Source: Limosilactobacillus reuteri (GTDB taxonomy: Bacteria; Bacillota; Bacilli; Lactobacillales; Lactobacillaceae). Taken from it: DNA of 64,000 nucleotides. Location of the stretch: assembly GCF_003072625.1 (NCBI RefSeq), contig NZ_CP027805.1, forward strand, positions 742,001 to 806,000, in the 5' to 3' direction. Position numbers and translations under genes: made by a program. This document shows positions 36,746 to 44,780 of this stretch, one piece after another. How positions within the stretch are numbered: position 1 is the first letter of the stretch; each line of letters begins with the position of its first letter. The notes below the pieces were generated by a model. The model ran no database searches. It was not told where the DNA came from and saw only the letters and a list, made by a program, of their open reading frames with translations.

Positions 36746-37360
36746 ATGATTTTCTTAGTAATAATGGGAGCCCTATTTTTAATTTTGGGTGGTTTTTATC
36801 TTGCTAATTCATGGCAACAGTACCGTGAATGGAAAAGTGGGACAATCATTGTTGTATTGAGTATTATCGCAATTGTTTATGGTGTGATTAATTTACCTTA
36901 TTTTCATCATAATAATTCTGCTAGCTCAAGCCAAAGTACTTCATCTTCACAGGTTGCGCGGTCCAGTAGCTTTTCATCATTTTCAAATGGATTGACAATT
37001 GGCAATTCATTTGAAAATGAAGCACAACAAGAAAGTAAGACAATGGCTGTTTTGCGTCAAATGCAAAAGGGTTATTCAAAATTAGGTTCAGTTGACTATA
37101 ACGAAGATAGTAAGACATTCCAGATCACGCCAACTGATGATAATACGGTTGAAGCGTTGGAAGCTTTAGCGCAAGATCCAAGTCAGGCTGAACAAATGGG
37201 CTGGCCTAACTTAACTAAGTCGATTAAAAGCAATTCAGGGCAAGTAGAAAAAGCATTAGGTGAAGGATATTCAATTAGCATTATGAATCCAAGTGATTCT
37301 AGTAAGGCGTTGTATACTGCCAAAGACGGCAAAACCACATACGATATTGCTAATCAATAA
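36746..37360 (+). CDS. Membrane-anchored protein of unknown function
   Basis: A 204-residue protein with two N-terminal membrane helices (IFLVIMGALFLILGGFYLAN and GTIIVVLSIIAIVYGVINL) separated by a short charged loop, a Ser/Gln-rich linker (SASSSQSTSSSQ) and a soluble domain of about 130 residues (YSKLGSVDYNEDSKTFQITP, DNTVEALEALAQDPSQAEQ). The polar domain is probably outside the cell by the positive-inside rule (YREWKS loop inside). I do not recognise the domain. It has AAGGAGCC before the ATG and its own terminator. It stands alone, with IS30 copy B about 85 bp upstream. Confidence 0.8.
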   Translation: MIFLVIMGALFLILGGFYLANSWQQYREWKSGTIIVVLSIIAIVYGVINLPYFHHNNSASSSQSTSSSQVARSSSFSSFSNGLTIGNSFENEAQQESKTMAVLRQMQKGYSKLGSVDYNEDSKTFQITPTDDNTVEALEALAQDPSQAEQMGWPNLTKSIKSNSGQVEKALGEGYSISIMNPSDSSKALYTAKDGKTTYDIANQ

Positions 37361-37393
37361 AACTAAATAACCTAAGATTAGTTCAAGACAGAT

Positions 37394-37420
37394 TAGGGCA
37401 CTTAATAGGTGTCCTTTTTT
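37394..37420 (+). terminator. Terminator after the 36746 gene
   Basis: AGGGCAC pairs with GTGTCCT (G-T pair allowed) around TTAATAG, followed by TTTTTT. Confidence 0.8.
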
Positions 37421-37487
37421 GTGTAATAAAAAAGCTGATATACCAACGTTTTAACAACTATTGAATATCAGCAAAACTTTAGATAAA

Positions 37488-37574
37488 GGAGACAAGGGGA
37501 TTTGAACCCCTGCACGCTTTTACACGCCTAACGGTTTTCGAAACCGTCCTCTTCAGCCACTTGAGTATGTCTCC
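37488..37574 (-). tRNA. tRNA-Ser (anticodon CGA)
   Basis: An 87-nt class II tRNA on the - strand. Acceptor arms GGAGACA and TGTCTCC pair perfectly. The anticodon stem ACGGT/ACCGT encloses loop TTCGAAA, giving anticodon CGA, which reads UCG serine codons. A long variable arm (TAGGCGTGTAAAAGCGTGC) and the T-arm AGGGGTTCAAATCCCCT are typical of tRNA-Ser. No 3' CCA is encoded, so RNase Z and CCA addition are required. Confidence 0.95.
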
Positions 37575-37653
37575 ATTTCAACTTTATTATTGTAACAAAA
37601 AAATTGTAAAGCGTAAAGAGAATATCAATCAAGGAAATAGCTATTTAATAATT

Positions 37654-37682
37654 TTGCAGAAATGATTTCTTGCTGATATGAT
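37654..37682 (+). promoter_or_regulatory. RNase H gene promoter
   Basis: TTGCAG, 17 bp, TATGAT, about 45 bp before the ATG at 37727. Confidence 0.6.
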
Positions 37683-37726
37683 ATTCTAATATATGATGTA
37701 ATTTGAAATTTGATTAGGGGATTTTT

Positions 37727-38395
37727 ATGGTAAAAAAATATTATGCAGTCAAAAAAGGTCGTCATCCGGGAATATATAAAACTTGGACTGAATGTCAGAA
37801 GGAAGTTAATGGCTATACGAATGCTAAGTTTAAAAGCTTCTTAACGCTTGAGGGTGCTAATGAGTGGCTTCAGACTACGGGAAATACCGTAACATCGACT
37901 AAAGCAGTTAATTATTCTGATGATATCCTTGTTTATACTGATGGAGGCTCCCGCAATCATGGTAATAAGTTAGGACAGCACGTTAAGGCAGATGATAAAG
38001 CGGCCTGGGCTTATTTTATTCAAACTAAGGATCAAGCTTATACAGGAACTGCTGGCGAATTTGGAGCTACTAATAATAAAATGGAGATTACAGCTTTAAT
38101 TAAAGCACTAACTAAACTATTAGAACTCGGCTTTCAAGCTCAACCAATTACAGCGATTTTGGATTCACATTACGTACTAGACCCAATTATGAAAGGCTGG
38201 TTAACTAATTGGCAGCGGCGGGGATGGTTAACCGCTGGTGGCAAGCCAGTAGCAAATAAAGAACTATGGGAAGAAATTGTTGCCCTTTTACCTCAGTTCC
38301 CTAATTTACATTTTGATTGGACTAAGGGTCATGCAACGAATGCTGGAAATAATAAGGTCGATGAATTACTAAATAAAACGATGGATCAGTTATAA
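37727..38395 (+). CDS. rnhA: Ribonuclease H with N-terminal viroplasmin domain
   Basis: Degrades RNA in RNA-DNA hybrids. The 222-residue protein has an N-terminal caulimovirus viroplasmin-like hybrid-binding domain (YYAVKKGRHPGIYKTWTECQ, FLTLEGANEWL) and a C-terminal RNase H domain with DGGSRNHGN (first Asp), NNKMEITALIKAL (Glu), ILDSHYVL (Asp) and TKGHATNAGNNKVDEL (His/Asp). The domain order matches eukaryote-like type 1 enzymes found in Firmicutes. It lies 26 bp upstream of mvaS, possibly co-transcribed. Confidence 0.94.
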   Translation: MVKKYYAVKKGRHPGIYKTWTECQKEVNGYTNAKFKSFLTLEGANEWLQTTGNTVTSTKAVNYSDDILVYTDGGSRNHGNKLGQHVKADDKAAWAYFIQTKDQAYTGTAGEFGATNNKMEITALIKALTKLLELGFQAQPITAILDSHYVLDPIMKGWLTNWQRRGWLTAGGKPVANKELWEEIVALLPQFPNLHFDWTKGHATNAGNNKVDELLNKTMDQL

Positions 38396-38420
38396 TTATT
38401 TAACAAGAGGATGATAAGAA

Positions 38421-39578
38421 ATGAGAATTGGTATTGATAAAATGGCTTTTGCAACAACAAATGATTATTTAGACCTTGTTGAATTAGCAAAAAAACGCGA
38501 CGTAGATCCCAATAAATTTACCATTGGAATTGGCCAAGATCTACAGGCAGTTGTCCCACCTACGCAAGATATTGTAACTTTAGGGGCTACAGCAGCGAAA
38601 AAATTGCTTACCCCTGAATTAGAAAAAAATATTTCAACAGTAATTGTGGCAACTGAGTCAGGAATTGACAATTCAAAAGCAAGTGCAATCTACATTAAAC
38701 ACTTATTAGGGCTTAGCGACTTTACCCGAACGGTAGAAATGAAAGAGGCTTGTTATTCTGCGACAGCTGCTATCCAATTTGCAAAGGGAGTAGTGGCGCT
38801 TAATCCCCAAGAAATTGTATTGGTGATCGCTGCTGATATTGCTCGTTATGGATTAAATACTCCGGGAGAGGTGACTCAAGGAGCTGGAGCAGTTGCAATG
38901 CTGATTTCGCGGAATCCTCACATTCTAACCCTTGAAGATACAACTGTTGCTTACAGTAAGAATATAATGGATTTTTGGCGACCGCTATATGCAACAGAAG
39001 CACTAGTAGATGGAAAATACTCTACTAATGTTTATATTGAATTTTTCCTGCAAACTTTTACCCGTTATCAGCAATTAACTGGGCGAGAATTAGCGGATTT
39101 TGCTGCTCTTACATTTCATATGCCATTTACTAAAATGGGGAAGAAAGGATTAGAAGGGTTGCTCAAAGATCGTAATGACGAAGTAGCTCAACGATTACGA
39201 ACACAATTAACCGCAAGTCAGCTATTTTCGCGCCAAATTGGTAACCTTTACACTGGCTCCCTATATTTATCATTAATGTCATTGTTACAAAATAGTGACT
39301 TAAGAGCCGGAAGTCGAATTGGGTTATTTAGCTATGGTTCTGGTGCAGAAGGAGAGTTCTACACAGGAATCCTAGAAGATGGCTACGAGCACTATATGAA
39401 TAATATTCAAGAAGAACTAAAGCATCGTCACCAGGTTTCGGTGGCAGAATACGAAAAGCTATTTAGTAGTCAATTAGGAATGAATGACCAGGATATCGAG
39501 TTTGATGTTGCTAATGATCCATTACCTTTCGTTCTTAAAGGGCAAAAGGATCATCAACGGATTTATGAAGCTAAATAA
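38421..39578 (+). CDS. mvaS: Hydroxymethylglutaryl-CoA synthase
   Basis: Condenses acetyl-CoA and acetoacetyl-CoA in the mevalonate pathway, which supplies isopentenyl diphosphate in Lactobacillales (used by uppS in this window). The 385-residue protein shows the catalytic Glu in ATESGIDNSKA (near residue 79), nucleophile Cys in KEACYSATAA (near 111) and His in TFHMPFTKMGKKG (near 233). ATG has AGAGGATGA upstream. A terminator shared with the converging lexA follows. Confidence 0.98.
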   Translation: MRIGIDKMAFATTNDYLDLVELAKKRDVDPNKFTIGIGQDLQAVVPPTQDIVTLGATAAKKLLTPELEKNISTVIVATESGIDNSKASAIYIKHLLGLSDFTRTVEMKEACYSATAAIQFAKGVVALNPQEIVLVIAADIARYGLNTPGEVTQGAGAVAMLISRNPHILTLEDTTVAYSKNIMDFWRPLYATEALVDGKYSTNVYIEFFLQTFTRYQQLTGRELADFAALTFHMPFTKMGKKGLEGLLKDRNDEVAQRLRTQLTASQLFSRQIGNLYTGSLYLSLMSLLQNSDLRAGSRIGLFSYGSGAEGEFYTGILEDGYEHYMNNIQEELKHRHQVSVAEYEKLFSSQLGMNDQDIEFDVANDPLPFVLKGQKDHQRIYEAK

Positions 39579-39583
39579 AAAAT

Positions 39584-39608
39584 GGAGCCCTAAAATGGAC
39601 TCCTTTTT
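39584..39608. terminator. mvaS/lexA intergenic terminator
   Basis: GGAGCCC pairs with GGACTCC (one mismatch) around TAAAAT, followed by TTTTTTATT. It lies just past the end of mvaS and before the lexA stop on the other strand. Confidence 0.65.
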
Positions 39609-39616
39609 TATTAGGC

Positions 39617-40243
39617 TTAGAAAATATGATCACGAAATAGTCCCACCACTTTACCAAGAATTTTCACATTGTCTAAAAAGATTGGCTCCATCGTATCATT
39701 TTCTGGCTGTAAACGAAAACGTGTTTTTTCTTTATAGAATCGTTTACAAGTAGCTTCATTATCATCATTCATTGCAATAACGATATCACCATTTTTAGCG
39801 GTGGATTGTTTACGCACAATTACTTGGTCGCCATTAAAAATCCCTGCTTTAATCATACTGGTTCCACGAATGGTAAGCATAAACAAATCATTATTATCTT
39901 GAATAGAAGGAGGTATCGGGAAAAACTCAGTAGCATTTTCGACTGCTAAAATTGGTTGTCCAGCCGTAACAACGCCAAGCATTGGAATTTCTTTTTGAAT
40001 CGGTTTTACACCTAAAATATCAAGTCCCTTGGGTGTAATCTCAAGTGCTCGAGGCTTAGAAGGGTCTTTTTGTAAGAATCCTTGTTCAATTAAGCGGGAG
40101 ATGTGTCCATGGACTGTTGAAGTTGAAGACAGGCCAACAGCACTACAAATTTCACGAACAGTCGGTGGATAGCCATGATCTTCAACTTGTTTGTGAATAT
40201 AATTTAGGACGGCCATTTGTTTATTTTTTGCTACCTTTGCCAT
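39617..40243 (-). CDS. lexA: LexA repressor
   Basis: The SOS repressor and self-cleaving serine peptidase. The 208-residue protein has an N-terminal winged HTH ([20 protein letters not shown]), the Ala-Gly cleavage site in [12 protein letters not shown] near residue 92, catalytic Ser in [11 protein letters not shown] and Lys in [16 protein letters not shown] context (ATCKRF). It is divergent from ynzC, as in Bacillus where lexA is divergent from the yneA-yneB-ynzC operon. A candidate SOS box lies in the shared upstream region, so autoregulation is expected. Confidence 0.97.
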   Translation of the reverse strand: MAKVAKNKQMAVLNYIHKQVEDHGYPPTVREICSAVGLSSTSTVHGHISRLIEQGFLQKDPSKPRALEITPKGLDILGVKPIQKEIPMLGVVTAGQPILAVENATEFFPIPPSIQDNNDLFMLTIRGTSMIKAGIFNGDQVIVRKQSTAKNGDIVIAMNDDNEATCKRFYKEKTRFRLQPENDTMEPIFLDNVKILGKVVGLFRDHIF

Positions 40244-40299
40244 ATTGACACCTCATTATCATTAATTGTGTTAAGCTTATCATAGATAGATGCATATTT

Positions 40300-40313
40300 C
40301 AAACGTACGTTCG
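40300..40313. promoter_or_regulatory. SOS (LexA/DinR) box
   Basis: CAAACGTACGTTCG matches the Firmicutes consensus CGAACNNNNGTTCG at all but one defined position. It lies between lexA and ynzC, overlapping a plausible -35 (TTCGCA) for the ynzC direction. Confidence 0.8.
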
Positions 40314-40371
40314 CAATTTGCATTAATTTTATAAAATAAGTAAAATCGACTTTGCTAAGGAGATGATTATA

Positions 40372-40623
40372 ATGGCTGAATCTAAAGAACAAGAAGCTTT
40401 ATTGAAGCGAATTAATGAACTTGCTCATAAAAATAAAGAAGAAGGCTTAACTGAAGAAGAAACAAAAGAACGAGATCGTTTGAGAAAGGAATATCTTAAA
40501 AACTTTAGGGAAGCAATGCGCAGTAATATTGAAATGATGCGGATCTTTGATAAAGAAGGGAAAGAAGTTACTCCTGAAAAAGTTCGTGAAATCCAACGTA
40601 AAAAAGGACTTCGTGACGATTAA
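40372..40623 (+). CDS. ynzC: DUF896 family protein YnzC
   Basis: An 83-residue charged helical protein of the DUF896 (UPF0291) family: NELAHKNKEEGLTEEETKER then LRKEYLKNFREAMRSNIEMM. Function is unknown, but the Bacillus homologue is in the SOS-regulated yneA operon; the adjacent LexA box supports the same control here. ATG 40372 has AAGGAG 9 nt upstream; ATG 40363 overlaps that site. It probably shares a transcript with yneF. Confidence 0.92.
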   Translation: MAESKEQEALLKRINELAHKNKEEGLTEEETKERDRLRKEYLKNFREAMRSNIEMMRIFDKEGKEVTPEKVREIQRKKGLRDD

Positions 40624-40696
40624 CAGTGATTTGCTCTTTTCAAAAATTGCTCTTTCGTGTAAGATGGATAGGTAACGAGCAAAGGAGGAAGTAATT

Positions 40697-40924
40697 GTGG
40701 GTATGACGATCATGCTAATGATTCTTGCATTATTAGTCGGTTTGGTTATCGGCTTCTTTGGTGCACGTAAATACATGGAAAACTACCTCCGCAATAATCC
40801 ACCGATTTCGGAAGAGATGCTGCGGACAATGATGCTTCAAATGGGACAAAAACCATCAAGTCGTAAATTACATCAAATGATGCAAGCGATGAAAGCACAA
40901 GCTAAAAAATCAAATCGTAAATAA
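40697..40924 (+). CDS. yneF: UPF0154 membrane protein YneF
   Basis: A 75-residue protein of the YneF family. One N-terminal membrane helix ([19 protein letters not shown]) is followed by the family block [19 protein letters not shown], the Met-rich helix [20 protein letters not shown] and a basic tail. GTG 40697 has AAAGGAGG 8 nt upstream. Function unknown. Confidence 0.93.
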   Translation: MGMTIMLMILALLVGLVIGFFGARKYMENYLRNNPPISEEMLRTMMLQMGQKPSSRKLHQMMQAMKAQAKKSNRK

Positions 40925-40927
40925 TAT

Positions 40928-40958
40928 AAAAGGATGTGATATTTATCACATCCTTTTA
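40928..40958. terminator. Bidirectional terminator between yneF and plsC
   Basis: AAAAGGATGTGATA pairs perfectly with TATCACATCCTTTT. Converging genes end on both sides. Confidence 0.9.
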
Positions 40959-40967
40959 TATTGGAAA

Positions 40968-41606
40968 TTAAAATTCGTCATTCTTCGGCTTTGGAGGAAC
41001 AATATATTTATAATTAGGATCAATTTGTCGATCTAATTGGTCAAAAGCATCTTGCATTTGCTTTTCTAAATCAGTCTGTACTTCAGGAGTAAGTCGTTGC
41101 TTTCGGTCAATATAAATAGGCTTTCCAAATGCAATTTGGCGAGGTTTACGGGTAAATAGCTGGCTAAATTTTAGGGGGCCTTGATAAACAGCAGGAACTA
41201 AGGGAACATTTGCCATTTTAGCGATCACGGTGGCCCCACCTTTTAATTTAGATGAGTAGCGTGATCCGCTAGGAAAAATAATGGTCGATAAATCAGTTTT
41301 CTTTAAAATTGTAACCGGCTTTTTGATAGCAGACGGTCCAGGATTTTTCCGATCAACTGGATAGGCATTCAACGCTTTTAAGAATTTGCTAGCAATTGGA
41401 TTCTTAAAAAGTTCTTTTTTAGCCATGAAGCTAAATTTTTTGGGCCATACGGCAAGCGCTAGTAAGACAGGATCCATCCAAGTGCGATGAGGTGCAATAA
41501 TAATATAATTGCCTTCAGGGATGTTTTCCCGATTGTATATTTTAGGTCGCCCGTTAATCAAATTTAAAAATGGATTAACGATTTTAACGAGGAAAGGGTA
41601 CAACAT
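40968..41606 (-). CDS. plsC: 1-acyl-sn-glycerol-3-phosphate acyltransferase
   Basis: Acylates lysophosphatidic acid to phosphatidic acid, the substrate of CdsA encoded in this window. The 212-residue protein has an N-terminal amphipathic segment (LYPFLVKIVNPFLNLI), the acyltransferase motif H-x4-D in IIAPHRTWMDPV, motif II/III FPSGSRYSS and VPLVPAVYQG. ATG 41606 with GGAAG 7 nt upstream is chosen; the frame extends 106 codons further but that part lies antisense to the neighbouring methyltransferase gene and lacks family similarity. The upstream region is shared with a divergent gene. Confidence 0.93.
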   Translation of the reverse strand: MLYPFLVKIVNPFLNLINGRPKIYNRENIPEGNYIIIAPHRTWMDPVLLALAVWPKKFSFMAKKELFKNPIASKFLKALNAYPVDRKNPGPSAIKKPVTILKKTDLSTIIFPSGSRYSSKLKGGATVIAKMANVPLVPAVYQGPLKFSQLFTRKPRQIAFGKPIYIDRKQRLTPEVQTDLEKQMQDAFDQLDRQIDPNYKYIVPPKPKNDEF

Positions 41607-41701
41607 ATCAATCTTCCAATCTATAACAAAATTAAGTTTTCGTTCCTCAGTATGACGAAAAAAAGTGGATCTTGCAAGTACAAAAAATAATGGAGGACAT
41701 A

Positions 41702-42457
41702 ATGGAAAATAAAAAGATTCTAAAAAAGGATGAAAGAATTGATCAGTTATATAGTCAGGATGTACAGATAATCCAAAATCCCCATTATTTTGCGTTTTCA
41801 TTAGATGCTGTCTTATTAGCAAATTTCGTGCGTCCCAATCATCGACAGAAATTGAAAATTGTTGATTTATGCGCTGGAAATGGGGCAATCGGCATTTTTC
41901 TCCACGATAAGCTTGGCGGAACATTTACTGAAGTTGAATTACAACCACAGATTGCTGATATGGCTGAACGGACAATTTTGCTAAATGATTTACAAGATCG
42001 TTATACCGTCATTAATGATGATATTGCTAATATTAATGATTATATTTCTAAGGATTCAATTGATATTGTCCTTTGTAATCCTCCTTATTTCCCAGTTACA
42101 GCCCAAAGCCAGAAGAATCCAAATAAAGCTTTAGCGATTGCTCGTCATGAAATAGCAACTGATTTAGTGACAGTTATTCAAAAGATGAGTGGTTTATTAA
42201 AAATGAATGGTCATGGGTATCTTGTGCATCGTCCAGATCGTTTAGGTGAGATTTTACAAGTATGTCAGGAAAACAGATTAGCGCCTAAAAGAATTCAGTT
42301 TATTCACCCTAAACCTGATCGTGATGCGAATATTTTGCTGCTTGAAGTGATTAAGGATGGCCGGCGGGGGGGAGTAAAAGTAGTACCACCATTGATTGTT
42401 CATGGAGAAGATAACGAGTATACTCCAGCGGTTCAGGAGCTATTATATGGCAAGTGA
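41702..42457 (+). CDS. TrmN6-like tRNA (adenine-N6) methyltransferase family protein
   Basis: A 251-residue SAM-dependent methyltransferase of the YabB/TrmN6 group, whose E. coli member methylates A37 of tRNA-Val. HYFAFSLDAVLLANFV precedes motif I (VDLCAGNGAIGIFL), and the catalytic NPPY motif is in VLCNPPYFPV. The C-terminus (PKPDRDANILLLEVIKDGRRG) is typical. ATG 41702 has GGAGGA upstream. The stop overlaps the next gene's start, matching the yabB-yazA arrangement of Bacillus. Confidence 0.9.
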   Translation: MENKKILKKDERIDQLYSQDVQIIQNPHYFAFSLDAVLLANFVRPNHRQKLKIVDLCAGNGAIGIFLHDKLGGTFTEVELQPQIADMAERTILLNDLQDRYTVINDDIANINDYISKDSIDIVLCNPPYFPVTAQSQKNPNKALAIARHEIATDLVTVIQKMSGLLKMNGHGYLVHRPDRLGEILQVCQENRLAPKRIQFIHPKPDRDANILLLEVIKDGRRGGVKVVPPLIVHGEDNEYTPAVQELLYGK

Positions 42458-42737
42458 GAAATACTATATTTATGTATTGTATTGCGCGGATAATAGCCTT
42501 TATTGTGGCTTTACCAACAATGTTAAACGGCGCTTTCATACTCATCAAACTTGTCAAGGGGCAAAATATACTCGTGTGAAAAAGCGTCATCCGTTAAAAC
42601 TTATTTATTCAGAAGAATTTGAATCAAAGCATGATGCCTTGAGTGCGGAGTATTATTTTAAACATCAAACCCGCCGCCAAAAAGAAAAATTTTTATTAGA
42701 CCATGGTGTCGATTTATTGAAACTACGGAGGAATTAA
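42447..42737 (+). CDS. GIY-YIG nuclease family protein (YazA-like)
   Basis: A 96-residue single-domain GIY-YIG protein of the UPF0213/YhbQ/YazA family. YYIYVLYCADNSLYCGFTN carries the paired motif (YVLY/YCG) and VKRRFHTHQTCQGAKYTR the conserved Arg and helix. ATG 42447 overlaps the preceding stop and has CAGGAGC upstream. Nucleic-acid substrate unknown. One base separates its stop from ldhD. Confidence 0.93.
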   Translation: MASEKYYIYVLYCADNSLYCGFTNNVKRRFHTHQTCQGAKYTRVKKRHPLKLIYSEEFESKHDALSAEYYFKHQTRRQKEKFLLDHGVDLLKLRRN

Positions 42738-42738
42738 G

Positions 42739-43731
42739 ATGAAGATTTATATGTATGGTGTTTATCAGAATGAAGTTCCTTACATTAAGGAATGGCAAGA
42801 AGAACATCTTGAAGTAACTGTAAACTCAACAACGAAACTTTTAGATGAAAACACAGTCAATTTATCTAAAGGAAGCGATGGAGTAGTAGTGTTCCAGCAA
42901 AAGTCTTATTCAGATGAGACTTTACGTCAACTAGCGCTTAATGGTATTACAAAGATGTCATTGCGAAATGTTGGGGTTGATAATCTTAACCATGAATTAG
43001 CACAAAAACTTGGTTTCCAAATTACTAATGTGCCGGTTTATTCTCCAGCTGCGATTGCCGAATTTTCAGTTACTCAAGCCCTTAATCTTTTGCGGCGAAC
43101 AAAAGAATTTTATTTAAAATTAGCGAAAGGGGATTATAACTGGGCACCGCATCTTGCTAAGGAAATGAATAAGCAGGTTGTCGGGATAGTTGGAACAGGA
43201 AACATTGGCTCCACAGCAGCTAAAATTTTTGCTGGTTTTGGTGCAAAAGTGATTGCGTATAGCCGTCATCAAAATAAGAAACTAGAAGGAATTGTTGAAT
43301 ACGTTAGCCTTGATGAATTATATAAACGAGCAACAATTATTTCACTTTATTTGCCCCATGTTTCAGCGACAGATAAAATGCTTAATGAAAAAACATTTGC
43401 AATGATGCAGGACGGGGTCTTACTGGTTAACACTGCCCGTGGACCATTAATCGATGAAAAGGCATTGATTGAAGCGTTGAATAGCGGTAAAGTCGGAGGA
43501 GCTGCTCTAGACGTAATGACTGGTGAAACCAAGATTTTTAACCAGCAAATTAATTTCCAAAAAGTCGATTATGATGAATTTAAAGATTTAGTTGATCGGC
43601 CAAATGTTTTAATCACGCCACATATTGCTTTCTATACTGATCAAGCAATCAAAAACATGGTTAAGATGAGTTTATCTGCCAATCTAGATTTGATTAAAAC
43701 TGGCACCTCAGATAAACTAGTTAAATTTTAA
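42739..43731 (+). CDS. ldhD: D-lactate dehydrogenase
   Basis: Reduces pyruvate to D-lactate with NADH, regenerating NAD. The 330-residue D-2-hydroxyacid dehydrogenase has SLRNVGVDNLN and YSPAAIAEFSVTQ (substrate Arg/Glu region), the NAD motif VGIVGTGNIGSTAAKIFAGF, NTARGPLIDEKAL with Arg, Glu in VMTGE and the catalytic His in ITPHIAFYT. Residue pattern fits D-LDH rather than hydroxyisocaproate dehydrogenase, but that subclass call is inferred. GGAGG precedes the ATG. Confidence 0.93.
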   Translation: MKIYMYGVYQNEVPYIKEWQEEHLEVTVNSTTKLLDENTVNLSKGSDGVVVFQQKSYSDETLRQLALNGITKMSLRNVGVDNLNHELAQKLGFQITNVPVYSPAAIAEFSVTQALNLLRRTKEFYLKLAKGDYNWAPHLAKEMNKQVVGIVGTGNIGSTAAKIFAGFGAKVIAYSRHQNKKLEGIVEYVSLDELYKRATIISLYLPHVSATDKMLNEKTFAMMQDGVLLVNTARGPLIDEKALIEALNSGKVGGAALDVMTGETKIFNQQINFQKVDYDEFKDLVDRPNVLITPHIAFYTDQAIKNMVKMSLSANLDLIKTGTSDKLVKF

Positions 43732-43744
43732 AATAAGTTAAGTG

Positions 43745-43773
43745 AAAAACCTTGTCAGTTTGCAAGGTTTTTT
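43745..43773 (+). terminator. ldhD terminator, overlapping the rpsB promoter
   Basis: AAAAACCTTG pairs with CAAGGTTTTTT around TCAGTTTG. The -35 of the next promoter lies in this hairpin. Confidence 0.85.
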
Positions 43774-43780
43774 GTATACT
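43752..43780 (+). promoter_or_regulatory. rpsB promoter
   Basis: TTGTCA, 17 bp, TATACT. The -35 and most of the spacer are the ldhD terminator stem and T run. Predicted start is near 43787, giving a leader of about 105 nt. Confidence 0.75.
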
Positions 43781-43786
43781 ATATTT

Positions 43787-43893
43787 CGGTGTTACGCGCC
43801 AATTTCACACCCAGAATGATGGTGGTGAGGGTGCTTAAATAGTCCCATTGCCAGAAGAAGACTGGGGAGGAAAAACAATTTGGAGGTATATTT
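43787..43893 (+). promoter_or_regulatory. Putative rpsB mRNA leader
   Basis: A 107-nt leader rich in dyads (GTGTTACGCGCC, CACACCC near GGGTG, CCCATTGCCAG), ending with GGAGG ribosome sites. Ribosomal protein S2 commonly represses its own mRNA, so an S2-binding structure is plausible, but I could not match a specific known leader. Confidence 0.4.
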
Positions 43894-44682
43894 ATGTCTG
43901 TTGTATCTATGAAGCAATTGCTTGAAGCCGGTGTCCACTTCGGTCACCAAACTCGTCGTTGGAACCCAAAGATGGAAGAATACATCTTTACTGAACGTAA
44001 CGGTATTTACATCATTGACTTACAAAAGACTGTTAAGTTAATTGATACTGCTTACAACTACATGAAGGATGTTGCTGCTAACGATGGTGTTGCTTTATTT
44101 GTTGGTACAAAGAAGCAAGCTCAAGATGCTATTGAAGAAGAAGCTACTCGTGCAGGTCAATACTACGTTAACCACCGTTGGTTAGGTGGTACTTTGACCA
44201 ACTGGAAGACTATCCAATCACGGATCGCTCGTTTGAAGGAACTTAAGAAGATGAGCGAAGACGGTACATTTGATGTTCTTCCTAAGAAGGAAGTTGCTGT
44301 CTTAACTAAGCAACGTGAAAAGCTTGAACGTTTCCTTGGTGGTATTGAAGATATGCCACGGATCCCAGATGTTATGTTCATCGTTGATCCTCACAAGGAA
44401 CAAATCGCTGTTAAGGAAGCTCAAAAGTTACACATTCCAATCGTAGCTATGGTTGATACTAACACTGACCCAGACGACATTGATTACGTTATCCCATCAA
44501 ACGATGATGCTATCCGTGCCGTCCGCTTAATCACTTCAAAGATGGCTGATGCTTTTGTTGAAGGTAAGCAAGGTCAAGACGATGCTCAACAAGAAACTGC
44601 TGATGATAACGCTGCTAACGAAACTGTTAGCGAAGATTCATTAAAGAACTTGAAGAACAGCGTTGAAGGTAAAGAAGACTAA
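43894..44682 (+). CDS. rpsB: 30S ribosomal protein S2
   Basis: A small-subunit protein on the platform side, needed for S1 docking. The 262-residue sequence shows [52 protein letters not shown] and [18 protein letters not shown], plus an acidic C-terminal extension ([15 protein letters not shown]). Strong codon bias. First gene of rpsB-tsf-pyrH-frr. Confidence 0.99.
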   Translation: MSVVSMKQLLEAGVHFGHQTRRWNPKMEEYIFTERNGIYIIDLQKTVKLIDTAYNYMKDVAANDGVALFVGTKKQAQDAIEEEATRAGQYYVNHRWLGGTLTNWKTIQSRIARLKELKKMSEDGTFDVLPKKEVAVLTKQREKLERFLGGIEDMPRIPDVMFIVDPHKEQIAVKEAQKLHIPIVAMVDTNTDPDDIDYVIPSNDDAIRAVRLITSKMADAFVEGKQGQDDAQQETADDNAANETVSEDSLKNLKNSVEGKED

Positions 44683-44697
44683 AAACATTAAATTCTT

Positions 44698-44748
44698 GGG
44701 CTGTTTTGTACGGACCATTCTGGCCTAAGTACTAAACAGCCCTTTTTT
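44698..44748 (+). terminator. rpsB-tsf intergenic terminator or attenuator
   Basis: GGGCTGTTT pairs with AAACAGCCC across a 27-nt loop, followed by TTTTTT. As tsf has no obvious separate promoter, partial termination may set the S2 to EF-Ts ratio. Confidence 0.8.
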
Positions 44749-44780
44749 CAAAAAAAGATTATAAAAGGAGAGATTTCGTC

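Noticed and set aside
37488..37574. The tRNA as an integration site for a genomic island
   Set aside because: No integrase gene and no duplicated tRNA 3' end were seen nearby; only IS30 copy B is close.
41607..41924. A 106-residue N-terminal extension of plsC
   Set aside because: It overlaps the divergent trmN-like gene, lacks acyltransferase similarity, and ATG 41606 has a ribosome site.
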